From: Gordonia lacunae
Lineage (GTDB): Bacteria; Actinomycetota; Actinomycetes; Mycobacteriales; Mycobacteriaceae
Assembly (NCBI RefSeq): GCF_002149015.1
Contig: NZ_NGFO01000043.1
Span: 1 to 33,917 of the forward strand
DNA length: 33,917 nt
Direction of reading: 5' to 3'
Positions within the stretch are counted from its first letter, which is position 1, and each line of letters begins with the position of its first letter. Both the position numbers and the translations under genes were made by a program. The notes under the pieces are model-generated. The model had not been told where the DNA came from, did no database searches, and saw nothing but the letters and a program-made list of their open reading frames with translations. This document shows positions 1-6,986 of the stretch, piece after piece.

Positions 1-1
1 C

Positions 2-283
2 GCCGGCGTCGCACCCGTGCCAGTGTGGTCGGCCAACCCCGGCCGCCATCGCCTCACCCGCTCAGGCAACAGACAACTCAACGCCGCCCTGCACCGCATC
101 GCTTTGACCCAAGCCCGCATGCCCGAGTCCCTCGGCCACACCTACTACCAACGCAAACGCGACGGAGGCAAAACCAAACGCGACGCCATGCGCTGCCTCA
201 AGCGACGTCTGGCCCGCGTCGTCTACAACAACCTCACCCTCGATCACCACAACCGCACAACCCCACAACACGAAGCCGCTTGA
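2..283 (+). CDS. IS110-family transposase, C-terminal part (cut by window edge)
   Basis: The reading frame is open from the first bases and ends at TGA 281-283, so only the C-terminal ~93 residues are visible. They show the Transposase_20 signature of IS110/IS1111 recombinases: an Ala/Gly/Pro-rich helix-hairpin stretch, then SGNRQLNAALHRIALTQ, and a basic tail. These enzymes are DEDD recombinases with a C-terminal serine nucleophile. The start lies outside the window. Recognisable chromosomal repeat begins only about 12 nt after the stop, so this copy has almost no 3' non-coding end. If a guide (bridge) RNA exists it would have to lie upstream, as in the IS110 rather than the IS1111 subgroup; that is inference. 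Whether the element is intact cannot be judged here. Confidence 0.85.
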   Translation, partial: AGVAPVPVWSANPGRHRLTRSGNRQLNAALHRIALTQARMPESLGHTYYQRKRDGGKTKRDAMRCLKRRLARVVYNNLTLDHHNRTTPQHEAA

Positions 284-294
284 CATAGGAGCTA

Positions 295-382
295 TGAGGA
301 GCGCCCGGAGCTTGCGGAGGGCGCGTCACGAAGGGTCTTGGCGAGACGAGCTTGCGAGACCCTTCGTGACGCTCGCAAGCTC
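295..382. repeat. Palindromic chromosomal repeat, first copy (abuts the IS110 end)
   Basis: Two overlapping perfect inverted repeats are visible. The arms at 323-338 and 357-372 are 16 bp and contain CACGAAGGGTCT. The arms at 348-358 and 372-382 are 11 bp and built on GAGCTTGCGAG. The unit starts at TGAGGAGCGCCCGG (295-308), the same 14 bases as at 33589-33602. In the right-hand copy this core is preceded by GCTCCC, which is missing here, so the IS110 end appears to interrupt the repeat. No gene is seen in 284-739. Confidence 0.7.
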
Positions 383-498
383 GCTCCTCAGGGAGCAGTG
401 AATGTGGTCGCGCACCGAGCACGACGGTTGTTTAGCAGTCCACGACGGCCGCCAGGCCGCAGAAACTGAGGTGCGAGGAGCGCCAGTGGTCACCCCTC

Positions 499-573
499 CG
501 CTCCCTGAGGTGCGAGGAGCGCAAGCGACGAGCCACGAAGGGTCCCGCAACCGTCTCACCAGGACCCTTCGTG
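499..573. repeat. Palindromic chromosomal repeat, second copy
   Basis: Bases 499-529 are an exact 31-bp copy of 33544-33574 near the other end of the window. They are followed by a hairpin with 12-bp perfect arms at 534-545 and 562-573 (CACGAAGGGTCC and its complement). This is the same core stem as the first copy at 323-372, so the two are members of one repeat family. The following bases (590-612) return to the GCTCCTCAGGGAGCAG end motif also found at 380-397. Confidence 0.7.
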
Positions 574-603
574 ACGCAGCCTCCGCAAGCTCCGGCCGCT
601 CCT

Positions 604-722
604 CAGGGAGCAGGGGTGGGGCCTCGCACGTCGGGGCAGGGTGGTGCCTCGCTCGCTTGTCGGGGAGCAGGGGGCCACGTCGGAGCAGGGGTGGGGCCTC
701 GCTCGCACATCAGGTGCCGAGG
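604..722. repeat. Degenerate G-rich tandem repeats
   Basis: Variants of GAGCAGGGGTGGGGCCTCGC followed by (TCG)CACGTCGG recur about four times (near 608, 638, 665 and 692). Spacing is roughly 27-30 bp and unit length is imperfect. The stretch lies between the palindromic repeats and the 3' end of the FBP gene. No open frame on either strand looks protein-like here. Confidence 0.5.
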
Positions 723-739
723 GCGGCTCTCGGCGCGCG

Positions 740-1234
740 TCAGCTGTCGCCGCTCGCCACGCGCTGGGCGAAGCCGGCGAGATGGGTCTGCAAAGCCATG
801 ATCCGCTGTTGGCGCACGGTTTCGGGGTCGTCGGTGGCGAAGATGGCCGACGGCTTGGCGCGAACGTTCGCCGAGCATTCGAAGTTCGAGCAGATCAACG
901 TCCCGACGGTGTTGCCCTTACGTCCAGCGGCACCGGCGAATTTCGCGCTGTAGAAGACCACCTCGTTGGGCAGGTGGACGTCTTCGCAGAACGAGCACAG
1001 CGGCCGGTTGCGCGGCTGGCGGCCGCCGAGTCGCAGCATGATCCCGACAACGTCATCGTCGGTCGGGATGATCACGTACGCGACCATCGGGAGCTTCGGA
1101 TCCCGCCAGCCGGCAAAATCCAGCTTTTCCCAATCGAAGTCGTCGAAGTCGGGCGGGAGGGTCACGCTCTTGCGTTCGCGCAGCGAGGCGTTGACGAACG
1201 ACGAGCGGATCTGGGCTTCGGTCAATGGATGCAT
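740..1234 (-). CDS. FBP-domain (FusB/FBP_C-like) zinc-finger protein
   Basis: A 164-residue protein. I placed the start at ATG 1234 because GAGGTG lies about 9 nt upstream and the sequence before it is low-complexity Pro/Ser. Residues 65-125 carry two Cys pairs, C80-x2-C83 and C115-x4-C120, around a strand-rich segment. That is the treble-clef zinc finger of the FBP_C domain, known from FusB/FusC proteins that bind elongation factor G and rescue it from fusidic acid. The N-terminal part (DDFDWEKLDFAGWRDPK) is typical of actinobacterial FBP proteins and is shorter than the helical domain of staphylococcal FusB. A ribosome or EF-G-related role is therefore plausible, but activity in this subgroup is inference. 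It stands alone, downstream of wrbA on the same strand. Confidence 0.75.
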   Translation of the reverse strand: MHPLTEAQIRSSFVNASLRERKSVTLPPDFDDFDWEKLDFAGWRDPKLPMVAYVIIPTDDDVVGIMLRLGGRQPRNRPLCSFCEDVHLPNEVVFYSAKFAGAAGRKGNTVGTLICSNFECSANVRAKPSAIFATDDPETVRQQRIMALQTHLAGFAQRVASGDS

Positions 1235-1406
1235 GGTTGTGTACACCTCAGGTGTCGGAGGAGGAGAAGAGAGCACGATTCGACTGGCGCGGTCCGCAAC
1301 TGGTGGGACGCGCGCCGATCGGGGCGGGGTGCTCAACCGTCGGCGCGCACGACGCCGACGACCTCCTCACGCCCAGAGGGCGACACACTGACAGACACGA
1401 AGACCG

Positions 1407-1435
1407 ATGGTGAACCCCTGCGCCATCGCTGTCAA
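1407..1435 (-). promoter_or_regulatory. Possible promoter for the FBP gene
   Basis: Reading the minus strand, TTGACA (1435-1430) is followed after 17 nt by CACCAT (1412-1407). The -35 is perfect but the -10 is poor. It would give a leader of about 165 nt before the start at 1234. Speculative. Confidence 0.25.
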
Positions 1436-1467
1436 CCCGTTTCCGATTCTCATCCCTCTGACAAGTC

Positions 1468-1504
1468 CCGTTCCCGCCCAACCGGATCGGGTGAGCGGGA
1501 ACGG
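1468..1504 (-). terminator. Hairpin after wrbA
   Basis: A perfect 10-bp inverted repeat, CCGTTCCCGC (1468-1477) and GCGGGAACGG (1495-1504), has a 17-nt loop. It begins 17 nt past the wrbA stop on the minus strand. There is no clear U-tract, which is common for actinobacterial terminators. Confidence 0.5.
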
Positions 1505-1520
1505 ATTCTGGCGCGATGAT

Positions 1521-2120
1521 TCAACCGGCGAGGAGGCCGGCGATGCCCACCACTCGTTGCGCCATGTGCGCGAGCGCGGCCTTCGTCGCGTCGTCGAGGT
1601 CGTTCTTGTTCTCCGGACCCGTGACATGGGAGACGCCGTACGGGTTGCCGTCGGCGAACTTCAGCCCGTCGGTGTAACCGGGCGGGACGAGGATGCCGCC
1701 GAAGTGCATCAGCGACGTATAGAGCCCGGTGAGCGTGGTCTCCTGGCCACCGTGTGCGGTCTGGCTCGAGGTGAAGGCGGCGTAGGCCTTGTCGGCCAAT
1801 TTGCCCTCGGCCCAGAGTCCGCCGAGCGAATCGATGAACGTCTGGAACGGCGACGCGGTGCTGCCGAACCGTGTCGGGCTACCGAAGATGACCCCGTCGG
1901 CCCAGACGATGTCGTCACCGCTCGCCGCGGGCAGGTCCTTGGTTGCCTCGTAGTTCGCCGACCACGCCGGATTCTCGGCGAACGTCTCCGGATCCCGCGT
2001 CTCGGCGATGTGGCGGACACGGACCTCGGCTCCGGCGGATTCGCCTGCGTCCGACAGCGCCTGCGCCATCGCGGTGCCGTGCCCGGTGGCCGAGTAGTAG
2101 ATGATCGCCAGTTTGGTCAT
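1521..2120 (-). CDS. wrbA: NAD(P)H:quinone oxidoreductase, WrbA type
   Basis: A 199-residue flavodoxin-fold protein, the normal WrbA length. The N-terminal FMN phosphate loop is YYSATGHGTAMAQ (residues ~8-20). The WrbA-specific GVIFGSPTRFGS loop is near residue 77, and SSQTAHGGQETT near 117 is the FMN-contacting and tetramer motif. The C-terminal AxRVVGIAG helix is also typical. WrbA reduces quinones by two electrons in the cytosol and limits redox cycling. The start at 2120 has GGGAGTG about 6 nt upstream. It is monocistronic, or leads into the FBP gene, which is separated by 286 bp containing a hairpin. Confidence 0.92.
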   Translation of the reverse strand: MTKLAIIYYSATGHGTAMAQALSDAGESAGAEVRVRHIAETRDPETFAENPAWSANYEATKDLPAASGDDIVWADGVIFGSPTRFGSTASPFQTFIDSLGGLWAEGKLADKAYAAFTSSQTAHGGQETTLTGLYTSLMHFGGILVPPGYTDGLKFADGNPYGVSHVTGPENKNDLDDATKAALAHMAQRVVGIAGLLAG

Positions 2121-2254
2121 GTGTCACTCCCGTCTCGGTGATTGGCATATGCCACCGACGGGTACCCGAAGCTCGTGATTCGACACCCACGCGAATGCCG
2201 AGTACTCGTCGTGGACGGGATTCGTAGCCCCGTCCCCAACGGATAGCCGCGACG

Positions 2255-3004
2255 ATGCTGTTCATCGGCACCTCCGGTTGGCAGTACCGCGACTGGCGCG
2301 GCGCGTTCTACCCCGAGAAGCTCCCGCAACGCCTGTGGCTGGACTACTACGCCCAGCGGTTCCCGACCGCCGAGGTCAACAACACCTTCTATCGGCTACC
2401 GGAGAAGAAGGCGTTCGAGAACTGGGCCGAGACCGTCCCCGCCGACTTCCGGATGGCGGCGAAGATGAGTCGCTACCTGACGCACATCAAGCGACTCAAG
2501 GAGCCGGCCGAACCGGTCCAGCGCTTCCTCGACCGATCGGCGGGACTCGACGGTCGGCTGGGACCGGTACTCCTCCAGTTGCCTCCCAACCTCCGCGCGG
2601 CACCCGACGCCCTGAACGAGACGCTCGCGCGGTTCCCGAAGACGGTTCAGGTCGCGGTCGAGCCCCGGCACGACTCGTGGTGGACCAACGAGACCCGGTC
2701 GGTACTCGAACGGCACAACGCGGCGTTGTGTTGGGCCGACCGGAAGAACCGGATCCTCAATCCACTCTGGCGCACAGCAGATTTCGGATACCTGCGGCTT
2801 CACGGCGGGACGTCGCGACGACCGATGAGCTACGGGACCCGTGCGATCGACAGTTGGCTGCGGCGTCTGTCCGAGTTCTACGACGACTCGTGCGATGTGT
2901 ACGTCTTCTTCAACAACGACCCGGGTTGCGCCGCTATCGACAACGCCTTCACCATGATTCGCCGTGCGGAACGAATGGGGATACCCGTAAAGACCGTCGG
3001 CTGA
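2255..3004 (+). CDS. DUF72 (YecE-like) TIM-barrel protein
   Basis: A 249-residue protein of the DUF72 family. Hallmarks are the N-terminal FIGTSGWQYRDWRGAFYP, the motif EVNNTFYRLP near residue 40, and FRMAAKMSRYLTHIKRL near 68. LGPVLLQLPPN lies near 106, VAVEPRHDSWW near 132, and the C-terminal VYVFFNNDPGCAAIDNA follows. The family forms a TIM barrel of unknown reaction; conserved Asn, His and acidic residues suggest an enzyme. No operon partner is evident: it diverges from wrbA across 134 bp and is followed by a small membrane protein on the same strand. Confidence 0.9.
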   Translation: MLFIGTSGWQYRDWRGAFYPEKLPQRLWLDYYAQRFPTAEVNNTFYRLPEKKAFENWAETVPADFRMAAKMSRYLTHIKRLKEPAEPVQRFLDRSAGLDGRLGPVLLQLPPNLRAAPDALNETLARFPKTVQVAVEPRHDSWWTNETRSVLERHNAALCWADRKNRILNPLWRTADFGYLRLHGGTSRRPMSYGTRAIDSWLRRLSEFYDDSCDVYVFFNNDPGCAAIDNAFTMIRRAERMGIPVKTVG

Positions 3005-3086
3005 GCGCCCCATCGGCGGGTCCGTCGTTCGGCGGAATCGGAGCAGAGTTACCGCCCACGACGTGGGCAACGCGTCCGGCGCTCGG

Positions 3087-3092
3087 TACCGT
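3087..3092 (+). promoter_or_regulatory. -10 box TACCGT for a leaderless start
   Basis: TACCGT fits the actinobacterial TANNNT -10 and lies 6 nt before ATG 3099. No Shine-Dalgarno is present, so transcription probably starts at or next to the start codon. Confidence 0.45.
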
Positions 3093-3098
3093 GCAAGC

Positions 3099-3332
3099 AT
3101 GTCGATCCTCCTGATGCTCGTCGTACTGCTCGCGCTGCTGGGCGTTCTCGGTGCCGGCATCGCCGGGATCGTCGTGTTCGTCTCGCGCAACTCGAGGAAA
3201 TCGGCGGGCGGCGGCGTCCAGGGAGTCGTGGGTGGCTGGTACCCGGACCCGCAGGACCCGGTCATGGACCGGTACCACGACGGCCAGACCTGGACCGCTC
3301 ACACCCGGCCGCACACCACTGTCGGCGACTAG
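3099..3332 (+). CDS. Small membrane protein with DUF2510 tail
   Basis: A 77-residue protein. One hydrophobic helix covers residues ~3-27 (SILLMLVVLLALLGVLGAG onward). A short basic, Gly-rich linker leads to a C-terminal DUF2510 motif, GWYPDPQDP...RYHDGQTWT. DUF2510 is a short Trp-rich module found at the ends of many actinobacterial membrane proteins; its role is not established. I chose the ATG at 3099 rather than the upstream in-frame ATG at 3063. The helix then begins right after the start, and a TANNNT box sits just before it. Confidence 0.75.
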   Translation: MSILLMLVVLLALLGVLGAGIAGIVVFVSRNSRKSAGGGVQGVVGGWYPDPQDPVMDRYHDGQTWTAHTRPHTTVGD

Positions 3333-3371
3333 GGACCCGGGCCACTTCGCGTGACCGGCATCACCACATTT

Positions 3372-3394
3372 AATTGGTATCAGGGTTACCAATT
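3372..3394. promoter_or_regulatory. Candidate NsrR operator, 23-bp palindrome
   Basis: AATTGGTA (3372-3379) and TACCAATT (3387-3394) are perfect 8-bp arms around a 7-nt centre, so the whole site is an 11-1-11 arrangement. This is the geometry known for NsrR sites. It is AT-rich in a GC-rich neighbourhood and ends 17 nt before nsrR. Autoregulation, and control of hmp by read-through, are inferences. I see no second copy in 3907-3987. Confidence 0.65.
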
Positions 3395-3411
3395 TATGGT
3401 CTACTGACGAC

Positions 3412-3906
3412 ATGCAGCTGACACGCTTCACCGACATCGGCCTCCGGGTCGTGATGCGGTTGGCGGTCGCGGACCAACACGGCTCTGTTGCAACAGCTCT
3501 CACCACCAAGGATCTCGCCCGGGAACTCGCGGTCCCGTACACGCACGTCGCCAAGGTCGTCGGCAGGTTGTCCGAGATGGGCGTCGTTCATGCCCGACGC
3601 GGTCGGACTGGCGGGCTGACGATCACCGAACTCGGCCGCGAGGCGCGCGTCGGATGGCTGGCGCGTTCGCTCGAAGGCGATGGCGAGGTCGTGGAATGCG
3701 AGGGCGCACAACCCTGTCCGCTACGGCACGCCTGTCGGCTCCGGGGCTCGTTGGCCCGCGCGGTCGCGGCCTTCTACGAGAGCTTGGACGCCGAGACGGT
3801 CGCCGACCTCGCCCGCGAGCCGACGACCGCCGTGTTGTTGTCGCTCACGCCGCGTCCGTCCGGTGACGGGTCGTCCGCGACGACGTCCCGACGCCTCGGC
3901 TCCTGA
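3412..3906 (+). CDS. nsrR: Rrf2-family nitric-oxide-sensing repressor NsrR
   Basis: A 164-residue Rrf2 protein. The winged helix occupies residues 1-75 (MQLTRFTDIGLRVVMRLA; ARELAVPYTHVAKVVGRL; wing RRGRTGGL). The three cluster ligands C96, C102 and C108 are spaced C-x5-C-x5-C, as in NsrR and unlike the wider, different spacing of IscR. NsrR holds a [4Fe-4S] cluster that reacts with NO, releasing DNA. The gene sits 81 bp upstream of the flavohaemoglobin gene, the classic NsrR target. A palindromic site lies in its own promoter. The C-terminal ~20 residues are Ser/Thr-rich and probably disordered. Confidence 0.9.
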   Translation: MQLTRFTDIGLRVVMRLAVADQHGSVATALTTKDLARELAVPYTHVAKVVGRLSEMGVVHARRGRTGGLTITELGREARVGWLARSLEGDGEVVECEGAQPCPLRHACRLRGSLARAVAAFYESLDAETVADLAREPTTAVLLSLTPRPSGDGSSATTSRRLGS

Positions 3907-3987
3907 CCCGTCCCGGACGAAACGGGCCCGGTGACGCCCCAGATTCCCTGCGCACCAACCGATGAGCAGATGAACAAAGGAGTTCTC

Positions 3988-5169
3988 ATGCTGTCTGACA
4001 CCCAACGCGCGACGATCGCCGCCACGCTCCCCGCCGTCGAAGGATCGCTCGGGGAGATCACCCCGCGGTTCTATCGGGGACTCTTCGCTGCGCACCCGGG
4101 CCTGCTCGACAATCTCTTCAACCGGACTCACCAGAAATCGGGTGAACAGTCGCAGGCGCTCGCCGGTTCGATCGCCGCGTTCGCCCGTCTCCAGCTCGAA
4201 CCAGACATCCGTCGACAGCGCTTCATCCTCGATCGCATCGCTCACAAGCATGCGTCGCTCGGGGTGACCGCCGAGCAGTATGCCGTTGTGCACGAACATC
4301 TCTTCGCGGCGATCGTCGACGTACTCGGTGCCGCGGTCACCCCCGAGGTCGCCGACGCCTGGGACCAGCTCTACTGGGACATGGCCGACCTGCTCATCGC
4401 GTCCGAAGCGCAGCTGTATGCCGACGCCCAGGTCGATCCCGGACAGGTCTGGCGACAGGTGCGGGTCACCGAGCGCGTGCAAATCTCACCCGACACGATC
4501 GCCCTGACCGTGTCGGAGATCGACGGGCGTTTGCCGGGATTTCGTCCCGGACAGTACATCTCGGTACAGGTTCCGCTTCTCGACGGTGCTCGCCAGATCC
4601 GTCAGTACAGTCTCACCGGTTCACCGGCCGAGTCGCGATGGCGGTTCAGTGTCAAACTCGCCGGCGAGGTGTCGGCGCATCTGCACGAGCAGATCTTCGA
4701 GGGCGATCTCCTCGATGTCAGCACGCCGTTCGGTGACCTGGTCCTGCCCGACGACGACGCGCCGCTTCTGCTCGCCTCGGCAGGTATCGGCTGTACACCT
4801 GTCATCGGTTTGCTGACCGCGCTGTCGGAGGGGCACGACACCCGGCCGGTGACCGTGCTCCATGCCGACCGTTCGCGGGATCGTCAACCGCACCGCGGAA
4901 TGCTGGCCGCGCTGGTCGATTCACTGCTTTCGGGCCGTCTGATCCAGTGGTACGAGCACACGTCGCCTCACGTGGTGTCCGACTCGATCCGGGTCGGACA
5001 GATGACGCTCGACGACGTCGACATCGATCGCGACTCGCACGTCATGCTGTGTGGACCAACCGGATTCCTCTCGTCGATGCGCGCGGCATTCCTCGACCAC
5101 GAGGTCGACGAGAGCCGAATTCACTACGAGACATTCGGTCCGGAACTGCTGCGCACCGGCGCCCGATGA
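3988..5169 (+). CDS. hmp: Flavohaemoglobin, nitric oxide dioxygenase
   Basis: A 393-residue protein with the full Hmp layout. The globin domain covers ~1-140, the FAD-binding barrel ~152-255 and the NAD-binding domain ~258-390. Visible key residues are Tyr29 (B10), Gln54 (E7) and the proximal His in IAHKHASL (H88). The flavin motif RQYSLT is at 205-210, the nucleotide motif GIGCTPV at 266-272, and HYETFGPE lies near the C-terminus. The enzyme turns NO plus O2 into nitrate in the cytosol using NAD(P)H. The start at 3988 is preceded by AAAGGAG; an upstream in-frame ATG would add 19 non-globin residues. The stop overlaps the next gene (ATGA). Confidence 0.95.
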   Translation: MLSDTQRATIAATLPAVEGSLGEITPRFYRGLFAAHPGLLDNLFNRTHQKSGEQSQALAGSIAAFARLQLEPDIRRQRFILDRIAHKHASLGVTAEQYAVVHEHLFAAIVDVLGAAVTPEVADAWDQLYWDMADLLIASEAQLYADAQVDPGQVWRQVRVTERVQISPDTIALTVSEIDGRLPGFRPGQYISVQVPLLDGARQIRQYSLTGSPAESRWRFSVKLAGEVSAHLHEQIFEGDLLDVSTPFGDLVLPDDDAPLLLASAGIGCTPVIGLLTALSEGHDTRPVTVLHADRSRDRQPHRGMLAALVDSLLSGRLIQWYEHTSPHVVSDSIRVGQMTLDDVDIDRDSHVMLCGPTGFLSSMRAAFLDHEVDESRIHYETFGPELLRTGAR

Positions 5170-5600
5170 GCACCGCGGCTGCGGTCGTCACCGCGCTGAC
5201 CTTCGTGTGGCTCGGCATGGTGTTCGCCATCTCGTTCATCGAGGCTCCGCTGAAGTTCCGCGCACCCGGGGTGACCCTGCCCATCGGGCTCGGCATCGGC
5301 CGGTTGGTGTTCCGCGCGCTGAACGCAGCCGAGATCATCTGGGCAGCAGGTATTCTTGTCGCCGTCCTGGTGGGCTCCTGGCTGGGTCTCGCCGAGCCGA
5401 TTGCGGCCGTCGTGGCGATCGCCGCGCTCGCGATCCAGGTGGCGGTCGTACGACCCGCCCTGACCAAGCGATCTGACGCGGTGCTCGCCGGGCACGAGGG
5501 GCCGCGCAGTCACGCCCACCTCGTGTACGTCGGATTCGAGGTCGTGAAGGTCGTCGCACTCATCTGGCTCGGCGTCGCCGTGCTGATCGGCGCGACCTGA
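5166..5600 (+). CDS. Four-helix membrane protein coupled to hmp
   Basis: A 144-residue integral membrane protein with four predicted helices at about residues 4-24, 40-70, 73-95 and 118-142. The start ATG overlaps the hmp stop by 4 nt, so it is probably translationally coupled. Near the N-terminus is FAISFIEAPLKFRAP, and a conserved-looking basic/His segment GHEGPRSHAHL lies before the last helix. The pattern resembles DUF4149-like small membrane proteins, but I do not recognise it firmly. Co-transcription with an NO-detoxifying enzyme suggests a role in nitrosative stress or in respiratory-chain protection; this is context inference only. Confidence 0.75.
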   Translation: MSTAAAVVTALTFVWLGMVFAISFIEAPLKFRAPGVTLPIGLGIGRLVFRALNAAEIIWAAGILVAVLVGSWLGLAEPIAAVVAIAALAIQVAVVRPALTKRSDAVLAGHEGPRSHAHLVYVGFEVVKVVALIWLGVAVLIGAT

Positions 5601-5631
5601 CCGGTGGCCGCGGGGCGGTGGTCGGCCGGCG

Positions 5632-5675
5632 CCCACCGAGGAGCGAGCTTGCGAGCGTTCTCTGTTCCCTGAATC
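5632..5675. repeat. Degenerate remnant of the window's palindromic repeat
   Basis: GAGGAGCGAGCTTGCGAGCGT is followed by GTTCCCTGAATCGAATGAACC. The first part matches the GAGCTTGCGAG stem at 348-358, and TCCCTGA recalls the end motif of the terminal copies. The palindrome itself is lost. Confidence 0.35.
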
Positions 5676-5702
5676 GAATGAACCACAGCAGGGCGGGCCC
5701 GC

Positions 5703-5772
5703 GACCGGCAGACTTCAACTCGACCGATGGACTTCGATCGAGGTCTAGGAGTCGAGTTGAAGTCTGTCGGTC
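5703..5772. repeat. Long inverted repeat, 22-bp arms
   Basis: Arms at 5703-5724 and 5751-5772 match at 21 of 22 positions; the core is CAGACTTCAACTCGAC. The 26-nt loop has its own near-palindrome around TCGATCGA, so the whole 70 nt could form one extended cruciform or RNA hairpin. It lies 103 bp past the hmp-linked membrane gene and 96 bp before the next start. It could end the nsrR-hmp transcript or be a mobile palindromic element. Confidence 0.7.
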
Positions 5773-5867
5773 ACGGAATGGGGCAGGGGGGTGGCGCTTC
5801 GCAAGCTCCGGGATTGTCGTACCCCCGGCATAGCGTGTAGCCGAATCACGCCGACGAGGGGACTTCG

Positions 5868-6122
5868 ATGCCGACCAGGATCGCCGCACTGAGAAACCAC
5901 GACGCCGCCACACTCACCGGCTATCTCGAGGTGTGTGACGACCAGTGGGAGCACTGGCAGAGCAGGGCCAACACTGCTCGACTGGCGGGCGCCGATTCTC
6001 GGACCATCCGGTTCTACGACGCCGAGGCCGCGTACTGGAGCCGCTTCGCGGAGATGCTTCGCACCGCGATCGCGGAGGTCGAGGCGTCGACCCGGCGCAC
6101 CAGCCGCCGACGATCGGCCTGA
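5868..6122 (+). CDS. Small hypothetical protein, helical
   Basis: An 84-residue protein I do not recognise. ATG 5868 is preceded by GAGGGGAC at a good distance. The sequence is mostly helix-forming and charged (NHDAATLTGYLEVCDDQWEHW; RTIRFYDAEAAYWSRFAEMLR). It has several Trp residues and a strongly basic tail ending in RRTSRRRSA. There is no signal peptide or membrane helix, so it is probably cytosolic and perhaps nucleic-acid or protein binding. It lies between a long inverted repeat and a GntR regulator, with no overlap to either. Confidence 0.6.
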   Translation: MPTRIAALRNHDAATLTGYLEVCDDQWEHWQSRANTARLAGADSRTIRFYDAEAAYWSRFAEMLRTAIAEVEASTRRTSRRRSA

Positions 6123-6250
6123 CGTACCGGCGCCGACCACGCAGGGGTGTCCACCCCCGCCGATGACATCCGAAAGCCGTTGCCGCAGTGTCGGCTCCGG
6201 GTCGTCGATCTGGTAAGTTGGGTCACACCCATCCACGATCGGAAGATGTT

Positions 6251-6976
6251 GTGACGGAAGCGAATAAGTCCGGCCGGCGCCCGGCGTACCAGGTCGTGGC
6301 CGACGCGCTCCGGGTACGCATCCTGGCGGGAGAACTGACCCCCGGTACGCGGTTGCCTCCCGACACCGAGTTGCGGGCCGAGTTCGGAGTGGGGCAGAGC
6401 ACCGTCCGGGAGGCCATCCGCTCGCTGGCCAGCGAGAATCTGGTCCACACCACACGCGGGGTCACCGGCGGGACCTTCGTCGCCACCCCCGACATCGGGC
6501 AGCTGAGCGCCCACCTCGAAGCCGGGGTCACCCTGCTCGCGGCGGCCGAGGGGGTGACCGTCGACCAGCTGATGGAGGTCCGGCAGCTCACCGAGGTCCC
6601 CGCCGCCGGGGTCGCCGCCTACCGCCACACCGACGCGCACCTGGAAGAGTTGCGCGCCACCATCTTCGATCCCCTGGGCGAGATCGGTCCCGAGGTGTAC
6701 GCGAACAACCAGGAATTCCATCGCGTGCTGCTCCGCGCCGCCGACAACCCGCTCCTCGACCTCATCACCGTGCCGGTCTTCCGGGTGATCGGCAGCCGGT
6801 TCAGCCGGGACACCGCACCCGAGGACTTCTGGAAGTGCGTCGACGAAGACCACCGGGCCATCCTCGAGGCGGTCGAGGCGCGGGACTCGATGACCGCGAT
6901 GACGCTCATGCGCCGCCACCTCGACCACCTCGGCGACGTCTACAAACAGATGGACCTGCTCCGACGCCAGAGCTGA
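6251..6976 (+). CDS. GntR-family regulator, FadR subfamily
   Basis: A 241-residue protein with a winged helix at ~10-75 (AYQVVADALRVRILAGELTPG; QSTVREAIRSLASENLV; wing TRGVTGGTFV). An all-helical FCD effector domain covers ~95-235. The conserved FCD metal/ligand positions are plausible in the EFHR and DHRAILEAVEARD segments. I chose GTG 6251 because GGAAGA lies just upstream; an earlier GTG at 6188 would add 21 non-conserved residues. FCD regulators usually sense carboxylic acids. The gene converges on the amidase/HyuBA operon with a 10-bp gap. It is the only regulator near the catabolic island, so it is a candidate for its control. Confidence 0.85.
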   Translation: MTEANKSGRRPAYQVVADALRVRILAGELTPGTRLPPDTELRAEFGVGQSTVREAIRSLASENLVHTTRGVTGGTFVATPDIGQLSAHLEAGVTLLAAAEGVTVDQLMEVRQLTEVPAAGVAAYRHTDAHLEELRATIFDPLGEIGPEVYANNQEFHRVLLRAADNPLLDLITVPVFRVIGSRFSRDTAPEDFWKCVDEDHRAILEAVEARDSMTAMTLMRRHLDHLGDVYKQMDLLRRQS

Positions 6977-6986
6977 CGCGGGCGCC

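Noticed and set aside
604..722. CRISPR-like array
   Set aside because: The units are degenerate and contiguous, with no unique spacers of constant length and no cas genes.
402..953. 183-codon plus-strand frame across the repeats
   Set aside because: It is made of translated repeats and antisense FBP sequence; no conserved protein pattern.
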